DNA from: an uncultured Actinomyces sp. | Lineage (GTDB): Bacteria > Actinomycetota > Actinomycetes > Actinomycetales > Actinomycetaceae | Length of the DNA: 12,965 nt | Assembly: GCA_938041695.1 (NCBI GenBank) | Contig: CALISI010000003.1 | Span: 1 to 12,965 of the forward strand | Direction of reading: 5' to 3' | In this document: in pieces, positions 7,147 to 12,965 of the stretch | Numbering within the stretch: the stretch's first letter is position 1 | Layout: the number at the start of each line of letters is the position of its first letter | The notes under the pieces: generated by a model | Seen by the model: the letters and a program-made list of their open reading frames with translations, nothing else | What the model was told of the DNA's origin: nothing | Database searches by the model: none | Program-made: the position numbers and the translations under genes

Positions 7147-7260
7147 GTGGATGTTTGGGTGCCCTGGTGATAATCCGTGTGCTGTGAGTCCGCGGCCTCC
7201 GTGCCCGTCGCGGGCGGGCCCGCTGGCCCTTCGAAGCCGCCGTGCCTCCAGAGATATGAC

Positions 7261-7290
7261 AGAGGCGGGACCCCGAAGGATCCCGCCTCT
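7261..7290 (-). terminator. UUCG-loop terminator of sodA
   Basis: Read on the minus strand, a 13-bp stem (AGAGGCGGGATCC with GGGTCCCGCCTCT, one G-U pair) is closed by a C(UUCG)G tetraloop, an exceptionally stable RNA hairpin. The tetraloop exists only on the minus strand, so it belongs to sodA, whose stop is 87 bases upstream. The following GTCATATCTCT is only moderately U-rich. Confidence 0.8.
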
Positions 7291-7377
7291 CGTTGTGTGC
7301 GGCGGCCGGACAGTCAGTCCTCGAACCTCAGCCCGCAGCAAGCAACCTGACATACGGTCGCGTCAGGCGCGCAGCGC

Positions 7378-8061
7378 TCAGTTCTTCCACCAGCCCTTGA
7401 CGGTGTCGATGGCCTGCGTGCCCAGGTCGGACAGCGCGGAGTGTGCGTTGACCAGGCCGGAGGACAGGCGGGCAGCCTGGAAGCGGGAGGCGACGTTCTC
7501 CCAGTTCACCAGGTTCCACCAGGCCTTGACGTAGTCGGCCTTGACGTTGAGGTAATCCAGGTAGAAGGCGTGCTCCCACATGTCGATCATGAGCAGCGGG
7601 ACGGTCGCGACCGGGATGTTGCCCTGCTGGTCGGTCATCTGGTAGGTCACGAGGCGCTTGCCGACGGTGTCCCACGCGAGGACGGCCCAGCCGGAGCCCT
7701 GCAGGCCCAGGGCGGCGGCGGCGAACTGAGCCTGGAAGGCCTCGAACGAGCCGAAGAACTCGTCGATGGCGGCGCCGAGCTCGCCCTCGGGACGCGAGGC
7801 GCCCTCGCCGGTCATGTTGGTCCAGAAGATGGAGTGGTTGGTGTGGCCGCCGAGGTTGAAGGCCAGGTTCTTCTCCCACAGGTTGATGGCGGCGAAGTCG
7901 CCGGCCTCGCGGGCGGCGGCCAGCTTCTCGAGGGCGGCGTTCGCGCCGGCCACGTAGTTGGCGTGGTGCTTGTCGTGGTGCAGCTCCATGATGCGTCCGG
8001 AGATATGGGGCTCGAGAGCGGAGTAGTCGTAGGGCAGGTCGGGCAGGGTGTAGACGGTCAT
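7378..8061 (-). CDS. sodA: Superoxide dismutase, Mn-type (Mn/Fe family)
   Basis: A 227-residue protein that converts superoxide to oxygen and hydrogen peroxide in the cytoplasm. Metal ligands expected for the family are present: His28 in ELHHDKHHANY, His76 in GGHTNHSIFW, and Asp160 and His164 in IDMWEHAFYLDY. Tyr36 is the conserved gateway tyrosine. GGH plus Gln121 in LQGSGWAVL is the Mn-type pattern rather than the iron-type Gln in the first helix; cambialistic use cannot be excluded. I chose ATG 8059-8061 because AAAGGAG (8066-8072) lies just upstream and the protein then begins like other family members (TLPDLPYDYSALEPHIS). The frame continues to 8124 without support. After NWENVASRF there is an unusual tail of about 33 residues (to TVKGWWKN), longer than the short C-terminus of most homologues. 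It is a single-gene unit. Confidence 0.96.
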   Translation of the reverse strand: MTVYTLPDLPYDYSALEPHISGRIMELHHDKHHANYVAGANAALEKLAAAREAGDFAAINLWEKNLAFNLGGHTNHSIFWTNMTGEGASRPEGELGAAIDEFFGSFEAFQAQFAAAALGLQGSGWAVLAWDTVGKRLVTYQMTDQQGNIPVATVPLLMIDMWEHAFYLDYLNVKADYVKAWWNLVNWENVASRFQAARLSSGLVNAHSALSDLGTQAIDTVKGWWKN

Positions 8062-8103
8062 GATGCTCCTTTGGGGCGTCGTGCGCGATTTGCTGATGAC
8101 ACT

Positions 8104-8132
8104 AGCGTAGTCCTTTAGTCCCATATTGCGAA
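8104..8132 (-). promoter_or_regulatory. Putative sodA promoter
   Basis: On the minus strand TTCGCA (8127-8132) and TACGCT (8104-8109) are spaced by exactly 17 bp, about 43 bases upstream of the start codon. The spacer contains two copies of GGACTA. TGACAC (8097-8102) and GTGTCA (8141-8146) flank the promoter as a perfect inverted repeat, a possible regulatory dyad. Assigned by eye. Confidence 0.42.
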
Positions 8133-8169
8133 GGGGTTATGTGTCACCTTTCGCGCAGTGCGATCAACG

Positions 8170-8211
8170 ACGAGGCCGGGGCTCGGTCACCCGACCACGC
8201 CCCGGCCTCGT
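8170..8211 (-). terminator. Hairpin terminator of the DUF808 gene
   Basis: The perfect 13-bp stem ACGAGGCCGGGGC (8170-8182) with GCCCCGGCCTCGT (8199-8211) encloses a 16-nt loop, in which TCGG (8183-8186) and CCGA (8191-8194) can pair again. It lies 14 bases past the DUF808 stop. There is no U-run. The stem is the same sequence as that of the terminator at 3658-3699. Confidence 0.75.
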
Positions 8212-8225
8212 GAAACGACAGACGA

Positions 8226-9194
8226 TCAGGCCTTCGTGCGCGCCCGACGCACGAAGGTGGAAGCGCCGACGACGATCCACGCGATAACGGCACCCAGGAT
8301 GACGCCGAAGACGCCGGACAGGAGAGTCTCGACCAGCCAGGTCACGAAACCGCCGGCCGACGCGACCGCGTGCTCGGCGGCCTCGAGGATGTGGTGGAAG
8401 ACGGGCACGCCGACCTCGGCGAGGTTCGCGATGACCAGGTGGCCGCCGACCCACAGCATCGCGACCGTGCCGACGACACCGATGACGCTGAAAATGTGCG
8501 GCATGACGCGCACGATCGTGCGGCCGACGTTGTCGACGGGCCCGGGGCGGTTGTCCTTGGGGTCCAGCGCGCCGCGAGCCAGACGTGCCCCGAAATCGTC
8601 GGCCTTCACGAGCAGCGCGACGAGGCCGTACACGAAGAACGTCATGAAGAACGCGACACCGATGAGGACGGCGACGCGCATGATGCCGGTCTCGTTGGAC
8701 AGGCCGACCATGGACACGAGCATGATTTCGGCGCTGAGGATCAGATCGGTGCGGGTCGCGGAAGAGACGATTCCCTTCTCGAGCTCCTCCGCGGAGGCCG
8801 CGCCGCCCTCCTCGTGTTCCTCGTGGTGGCCGGGCAGCCATCCCAGTTTCTCGAGGACCTTCTCGCCGCCCTCGAAGCACAGGTACGCGCCGCCCACGAC
8901 CAGCAGGAATGGGAGGACCTGAGGGGCAAGCCACGTCAGCAAAAGCGCGATGGGCAGGATGATGAAGAGCTTGTTAATGAGGGAGCCGCGTGCGATCTTC
9001 GCGATAATCGGCAGCTCGCGCGACGGGCTCAGGCCCGCCACGTACTGGGGGGTGACGGCCGTGTCGTCGATGACGACGCCGACCGCCTTCGAGGAGGCCT
9101 TGACGGCGCCCGCCGCGACGTCGTCGATTGACGAGGCCGTGACCTTCGCGAGGGTCGCGATATCGTCGAGCAACGCGACAAGTCCACCGGACAT
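8226..9194 (-). CDS. DUF808 family membrane protein (YedI-like)
   Basis: A 322-residue inner-membrane protein. The opening SGGLVALLDDIATLAKVTAS, the KAVGVVIDDTAVTPQYVAG stretch and the SRELPIIAKIARGSLINK block are characteristic of the DUF808/YedI family, whose function is not known. Hydrophobic segments lie at about 75-107, 150-165, 171-197, 227-258 and 284-314. A His/Glu-rich cytoplasmic-looking loop (HHEEHEE, residues 123-129) could bind metal, but this is only an impression. The ATG at 9192-9194 is preceded by a strong GAGGAGG (9201-9207) 6 nt away. The gene is divergent from the methyltransferase with 78 bp between the start codons, and ends at a strong hairpin. Confidence 0.9.
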   Translation of the reverse strand: MSGGLVALLDDIATLAKVTASSIDDVAAGAVKASSKAVGVVIDDTAVTPQYVAGLSPSRELPIIAKIARGSLINKLFIILPIALLLTWLAPQVLPFLLVVGGAYLCFEGGEKVLEKLGWLPGHHEEHEEGGAASAEELEKGIVSSATRTDLILSAEIMLVSMVGLSNETGIMRVAVLIGVAFFMTFFVYGLVALLVKADDFGARLARGALDPKDNRPGPVDNVGRTIVRVMPHIFSVIGVVGTVAMLWVGGHLVIANLAEVGVPVFHHILEAAEHAVASAGGFVTWLVETLLSGVFGVILGAVIAWIVVGASTFVRRARTKA

Positions 9195-9260
9195 GGGTTT
9201 CCTCCTCTGATCTGGGCGTGAGGCTCCTGGTTGGGTACCCGCGCATTGTACGCGTGGGGA

Positions 9261-9273
9261 TAGGCTTGAGTCA
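9261..9273 (+). promoter_or_regulatory. -10 box for a likely leaderless transcript
   Basis: TAGGCT (9261-9266) fits the actinobacterial TANNNT -10 element, and the ATG at 9273 lies 6 nt after it, where transcription would be expected to begin. No Shine-Dalgarno sequence precedes the ATG. No convincing -35 is present, which is usual for such promoters. Confidence 0.45.
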
Positions 9274-10973
9274 TGACGACTTCCGTTCCTGTCCCCGCCC
9301 TCGACCGTGACCTGATTGGGCGCCTGCGCGCCGATGTGATCGCTTCAGCGTGGACTGTTGAGAATCTTCAGAATCTGCTCAGCCAGGGCGCGATGTCGGC
9401 GCTCATGCGTGACTCGCGTCTGCCCGCGCTCGTGGAGCTCGCGGGGTCTTCCGATCCCGCCGCGGTTCTCACGCGCTTCTTCATCCTCTGCCAGCCTGAG
9501 CGCGCCTCGGCCCTGAGTGAGGCGCTCCCGACCCTGGGTGCGGAGGGCTTGGAGGCCCTCGGCCTCGCGGCCATCATCGACGAGGCCGAGGCCGCCTCCG
9601 TTCTCACGGCGTCCCGCGCGTGCGGTGCGCCCAAGCGTGAGCCGAAAGATAAAGACGAGAACGTTCAGGAGGCCTCGGCCCCGAAGGCGCCGAGCCTGCC
9701 GACCATGCGCGACCCCGACGAGGAGGCGCCCGAACCCGAGGTCGCGGAAGACCCGTGGATGCGTGCGCTTTTCGACCTGCGTCCCCACGCCGCGACCCTG
9801 CCTGACGGCGACCACGAGTGGTGGGTGGCTTCGGACCTGGGGGAGGTGCAGACCGGCAAGCCGCTGGCGGACGACCACGTGCTCGGGATCGGCGGCGCGA
9901 CCCTGACCCTGCTGGAGATGACGGTGCGCGAGCGGGTCGACTCGGCACTCGACGTGGGCTGCGGCTGTGGCATCCAGGCGCTCTACCTGGCCACGCACGC
10001 GGGCCGCGTGGTGGCAACCGACCTGTCGGCGCGTGCGTGCGCGATTACCCAGTTCAACGCGGCCCTCAACGAGACGACGATCGACGTGCGCGAAGGCTCC
10101 CTCTTCGAGCCTGTCGAGGGCGAGGCCTTCGACCTGATCGTCACCAACCCGCCCTTCGTGATCACGCCGGATTCGGTGCGCGGCGCGGCCGGGCTGCTCG
10201 AGTACCGCGACGGCGGCATGGAACGCGACAACCTGATCCGCGCGGTCCTGCGCGGTGCGCCCGCGTGCATGAACGAGGGCGGCACCCTGCAGATGCTCGC
10301 CAACTGGGAGATCCCCGAGAGCCGCAACCCCGACACGCAGTGGTCGTGGCGCGTGGATTCGTGGCTTGAGGGCCTGCCGGTGGACGCGTGGGTCGTCCAG
10401 CGCGACGTACTCGACCCGGCGCGCTACGTGGACATGTGGATCCGCGACTCGGGCGGCCAGCTGATGGAGCGCGCCGACTACGAGCGCGCCTTCACCTCGT
10501 GGCTGGCCGACTTCCGCCGCGCGGGCACGGGCGCGATTGGCATGGGTTTTGTGGCGCTGCGCAGGCTCGACGAGGCCGAGGCGGCCTCGGGCGGCGAGCG
10601 CGCCTACGACCTGTCCCTCGATGGGCACGCCCCGCGCGGGCGCGACGTGGCCTGGGCGCTGGCCTCCCTGCGCGCCCCGGAGCTGTGGGACACGGCGCTG
10701 ACGCGCGCCTCGGACGTGCGCGAGGAGCGCCACTACGTGCCGGGCAGCGCCGACCCGGAGCTGATCATCATGCATCAGGGCGGGGGACTGGGCCGTTCTG
10801 TGCCGGTCTCCTCGGCTGTTTCGGCGGTCGTGGGCGCTTCGGACGGCGAGCTCACGGTCGGGCAGATCGCGGCGGCCGTCGCGATGCTCACGTCGGTTGA
10901 GGTCGATGACGTCCGCGCCGAGATTGAGGCGCCCCTGCGCGACTTGATCCGCTGGGGATTCCTGACGTACTGA
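9273..10973 (+). CDS. Class I SAM-dependent methyltransferase with NPPF motif (DUF7059-type)
   Basis: A 566-residue protein. An N-terminal helical domain (about 1-115) matches the DUF7059-type region found before actinobacterial methyltransferase domains. A charged Pro/Glu/Lys-rich linker follows (about 118-160). The Rossmann methyltransferase domain carries motif I ALDVGCGCGIQALYLA (225-240), VVATDLS (247-252) and the catalytic NPPF (292-295). NPPF marks enzymes that methylate planar amino groups, as in PrmC/HemK (Gln in release factors), RsmC-like rRNA guanine and adenine-N6 enzymes, so the target is an rRNA, DNA or protein amide group but cannot be chosen from sequence. The C-terminal third (about 390-566) is the additional domain usual in this family, ending in a winged-helix-like stretch (TVGQIAAAVAMLTSVEVDDVRAE). 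The ATG at 9273 appears leaderless. The gene is followed by a strong hairpin. Confidence 0.88.
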   Translation: MTTSVPVPALDRDLIGRLRADVIASAWTVENLQNLLSQGAMSALMRDSRLPALVELAGSSDPAAVLTRFFILCQPERASALSEALPTLGAEGLEALGLAAIIDEAEAASVLTASRACGAPKREPKDKDENVQEASAPKAPSLPTMRDPDEEAPEPEVAEDPWMRALFDLRPHAATLPDGDHEWWVASDLGEVQTGKPLADDHVLGIGGATLTLLEMTVRERVDSALDVGCGCGIQALYLATHAGRVVATDLSARACAITQFNAALNETTIDVREGSLFEPVEGEAFDLIVTNPPFVITPDSVRGAAGLLEYRDGGMERDNLIRAVLRGAPACMNEGGTLQMLANWEIPESRNPDTQWSWRVDSWLEGLPVDAWVVQRDVLDPARYVDMWIRDSGGQLMERADYERAFTSWLADFRRAGTGAIGMGFVALRRLDEAEAASGGERAYDLSLDGHAPRGRDVAWALASLRAPELWDTALTRASDVREERHYVPGSADPELIIMHQGGGLGRSVPVSSAVSAVVGASDGELTVGQIAAAVAMLTSVEVDDVRAEIEAPLRDLIRWGFLTY

Positions 10974-10990
10974 TCGTTGTTGTGTGCGCG

Positions 10991-11022
10991 GGCGCCGCGG
11001 CTGCGGGGGCAGCCGCGGCGCC
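10991..11022 (+). terminator. GC hairpin terminator after the methyltransferase gene
   Basis: A perfect 14-bp stem, GGCGCCGCGGCTGC (10991-11004) with GCAGCCGCGGCGCC (11009-11022), has a GGGG loop and lies 17 bases after the stop codon. No U-run follows, but the position and strength support termination before the SWIM gene. Confidence 0.75.
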
Positions 11023-11153
11023 TCGCTGTATCAGGTGGACTTTATGGCGTCATTCTGGGCATTTTGCGGTTGTCGGCACGGGAGTGCACGAGGTCGACTC
11101 CAGATGTGGGTGCCCTGTGTTAGCCTGGCGCCACAATCACGCGAAGGAGCGAC

Positions 11154-12548
11154 ATGGACTACGAGCTGGCCTACCGATATGGTGCCCCCTCGCGCCTGGA
11201 TGAGGGCGCGGGGCTTGCGCTGGCGACATCGGGAGGTTCGACCCCCGAGGGGGAGGCCGCGCATCCCTATTTTTTCTCGGGCTTCATGGAGCGTCCCAAC
11301 GTGGTGGCCGCCGGCCTGCTCGCGGTCGCGCGTGTGGCACGCACCCGCTTCTACGTGCCGCCAGGCATGGTCGTCGCGCCCGGCGGAGGCTTGACACGTA
11401 TCGGGATGCTCGACCCGGTCGTGACCAGCACGGCCGAGGGCCTGCGCTTCGAGTCCTTTAGTGTCTGCTGCGGCGTGTACGCGAGGCTCGACGTGGAGGC
11501 CTCGGCCCTGGACGCCACCCACTGCGCGGTCGGCGTGACCAACGTGGATGTTAACCAGCCGCTGCGCGCCGCCCTGGCATCCCTGCGCGCCGGGGAACCC
11601 CTGCACCTGGGTGTAGGCGAGGAGGGGCTGACGGCCACGACCCTGGACGAGGAGGTCACGGAAGAGAAGGTGCCGCTGTCCCTGCGCTGGCTCAAGGGAT
11701 TCGCGGAGACGCAGATGCTCTCCTCCGCGATGATGCCGCTGCACGCGTTGAATACTGTGCAGGCGCGCGCCTTCATCCGAGGCCTGCCAAAGTCCAGCGC
11801 GACGGGCACGGTCATGTGGGCGGGGCGGGCCGTGCGCGGTCTGCGTTTGGGGACCCGGCCCGCGCCGGGGGCCGCGTGCGTCGCTGGCCCCGAGCGCTTG
11901 CGCGTGTTCGAGCCGCTCCTTCATCTCATCACCTCGCTCGAGGCCTACAGTCCAGACGTGGACGCGGGCAGCGAGCCGGTCGCCTCCCTGTGGGTCGCTC
12001 GCCTGCCCGGCGCGCGCCTGAGCGTGGGGCTCAGCCCCGCCAAGTCGCGCGGCTTCTCGGGGGAGGGCGCGGTTCTGGCATCCCTGGGGGATCCGCGCGT
12101 CGAGGAGGACGCCGACATGCTCTCCGCCCTGCTCTCCTTCGAGCCGCGCATCGACACGCAGCTTATGGCGGCCCGCTCCGGACTGGCCCCTGACCGCGTG
12201 GCCGGCGGCCTGGCCCTGCTGGCCTCGAGCGGGCAGGTTGGCTTCGACGTCACCGAGGGTGCCTACTTTCATCGTCCGCTGCCTGTACCTCCCGACGCGC
12301 TCACCGCTATGCATCCGCGCCTGGCAGGGGCGCGCACGCTTATTGAGCGCGGCGCGGTCACCCACGAGGAGGGGGCGCGATTCCACGTGTCCTCGGGCGC
12401 GAACCGCTACCGGGTGGAGGTGCCCGCCGACCCTTACGCCATCGGCGAGTACCGCTGCACCTGCCCGTGGTGGATGAAACACAGGGGCGGGCGGGGGCCG
12501 TGCAAGCACGTCCTCGCTGTCTCCATCATGCTCAAGGAGGAATCGTGA
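11154..12548 (+). CDS. SWIM zinc finger family protein
   Basis: A 464-residue protein whose C-terminus holds a SWIM zinc-binding motif, CTCPWWMKHRGGRGPCKH, with ligands Cys435, Cys437, Cys450 and His452 (CxCx12CxH). SWIM domains bind nucleic acid or partner proteins. The 430 residues before it show no enzyme motif I can name and are Ala/Gly/Leu-rich without membrane segments, so the protein is probably cytoplasmic. The start ATG is supported by GAAGGAG (11143-11149) 4 nt upstream. TAGCCT (11121-11126) preceded by TGTGT is a plausible extended -10. Bacterial SWIM proteins of this size are often encoded next to MoxR-type AAA ATPases and VWA proteins; whether that holds here lies beyond the right edge. 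The stop overlaps the next start in GTGA, which indicates translational coupling. Confidence 0.9.
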   Translation: MDYELAYRYGAPSRLDEGAGLALATSGGSTPEGEAAHPYFFSGFMERPNVVAAGLLAVARVARTRFYVPPGMVVAPGGGLTRIGMLDPVVTSTAEGLRFESFSVCCGVYARLDVEASALDATHCAVGVTNVDVNQPLRAALASLRAGEPLHLGVGEEGLTATTLDEEVTEEKVPLSLRWLKGFAETQMLSSAMMPLHALNTVQARAFIRGLPKSSATGTVMWAGRAVRGLRLGTRPAPGAACVAGPERLRVFEPLLHLITSLEAYSPDVDAGSEPVASLWVARLPGARLSVGLSPAKSRGFSGEGAVLASLGDPRVEEDADMLSALLSFEPRIDTQLMAARSGLAPDRVAGGLALLASSGQVGFDVTEGAYFHRPLPVPPDALTAMHPRLAGARTLIERGAVTHEEGARFHVSSGANRYRVEVPADPYAIGEYRCTCPWWMKHRGGRGPCKHVLAVSIMLKEES

Positions 12549-12965
12549 GTTCCACGCAATGGCTGCCCGACACCCTGGACGAGTGCACTGACTTTTGGCG
12601 GCTGCACCTGTGGGTCCGGCAGCATCCGGGCCAGTGGAGCCTGGAGCAGGTCTACCCGCGCATGCTCGAGATCAACGAGGGGCCGCCCACGGACGACGAC
12701 CTGGCTATGAGCGCTCGGCTGTCCGACCCCTGGCTCGAGGGGATCGGATTCTTGCGCCTGGCCGAACTGCACGGCGACCTGACCCTCGACCACGATCAGC
12801 GGTACCTGACGGCGCTCATCGGCCTCGAACCCGGACTGCAGCTGCCCCTCATGCGCGCCGATCGGGAGCTGCGCGAGGAGCTGGTGTGGGGGATGCTGCG
12901 CCAGGAGGGTAACCGCGGCGTGTCCCTGTCTGCCTCCGACCGTTCTGCCACCATGGGTTCGGAGC
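12545..12965 (+). CDS. Conserved-looking protein of unknown function, 3' partial, coupled to the SWIM gene
   Basis: The frame opens with GTG at 12545-12547, overlapping the SWIM stop codon (GTGA), and stays open to the window edge, giving 140 residues. AAGGAGG (12535-12541) lies 3 nt before the GTG. The visible part begins MSSTQWLPDTLDECTDFW and is leucine- and charge-rich with several predicted helices (for example LTALIGLEPGLQLPLMRADR); there is no signal peptide, membrane segment or catalytic motif. I do not recognise the family. Tight coupling suggests it acts with the SWIM protein; a MoxR/VWA-type cluster partner is possible but cannot be judged from this fragment. Confidence 0.8.
   Translation, partial: MSSTQWLPDTLDECTDFWRLHLWVRQHPGQWSLEQVYPRMLEINEGPPTDDDLAMSARLSDPWLEGIGFLRLAELHGDLTLDHDQRYLTALIGLEPGLQLPLMRADRELREELVWGMLRQEGNRGVSLSASDRSATMGSE

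Larger units (their letters stand above)
6088..7260. other. Gene-free region of about 1.17 kb rich in inverted repeats
   Basis: Between the tRNA terminator and the sodA terminator I see no credible protein gene on either strand. The open frames are short, overlap one another in several phases, begin without ribosome sites and resemble no family I know. About 6110-6320 is very GC-rich, with GGGCCCGGCCG (6156-6166) repeated in inverse (6302-6312). Base composition then drops to AT-rich around 6370-6510. From 6385 to 7146 the region holds five sizeable inverted-repeat elements, listed separately. Stretches between them (6513-6560, 6940-7050, 7150-7255) show nothing I can name. Confidence 0.6.

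Noticed and set aside
9345..10775. 476-codon frame on the minus strand
   Set aside because: It is antisense to the methyltransferase gene, whose motifs are unmistakable; its Arg/His/Ala-rich composition is typical of a shadow frame.
11031..12509. 492-codon frame on the minus strand
   Set aside because: It is antisense to the SWIM gene and runs through the upstream spacer, with no recognisable domain.

Overview
The window is high-GC DNA with actinobacterial gene content: class I methyltransferase of the DUF7059 type, DUF808 protein, SWIM zinc-finger protein and Mn-type superoxide dismutase. An anaerobe-type acyl-CoA dehydratase activase-related protein plus an OPT oligopeptide transporter point to a facultative or anaerobic member of the Actinomycetaceae (Actinomyces/Schaalia-like). 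That placement is inference from family content and base composition; no rRNA or marker gene is present to prove it.

Layout. Bases 1-1793 (+) hold the C-terminal ~600 residues of a large activase/dehydratase-like iron-sulfur protein. It converges on 1865-3475 (-), a LacZ-type GH2 protein that has lost most of its catalytic barrel and its last domain. An AT-rich patch and a terminator hairpin follow, then an OPT transporter (3741-5741, -) with a GTG start. Divergent from it is tRNA-Ser(CGA) at 5968-6057 with its own terminator. About 1.17 kb without a credible gene (6088-7260) comes next. It is packed with large inverted repeats, several built from one 20-bp unit. The minus-strand sodA (7378-8061) ends in a UUCG-loop terminator at the edge of this region. 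A DUF808 membrane protein (8226-9194, -) is divergent from a methyltransferase (9273-10973, +) that looks leaderless. After a strong hairpin, a SWIM zinc-finger gene (11154-12548, +) is translationally coupled through a GTGA overlap to a partial unknown gene running off the right edge.

Most genes are single-gene transcription units separated by hairpins. The only clear operon is the SWIM pair at the right end. No phage, transposase or CRISPR signal was seen. The most unusual content is the repeat island at 6385-7146 and the GH2 protein, whose visible sequence predicts it cannot work as a beta-galactosidase.
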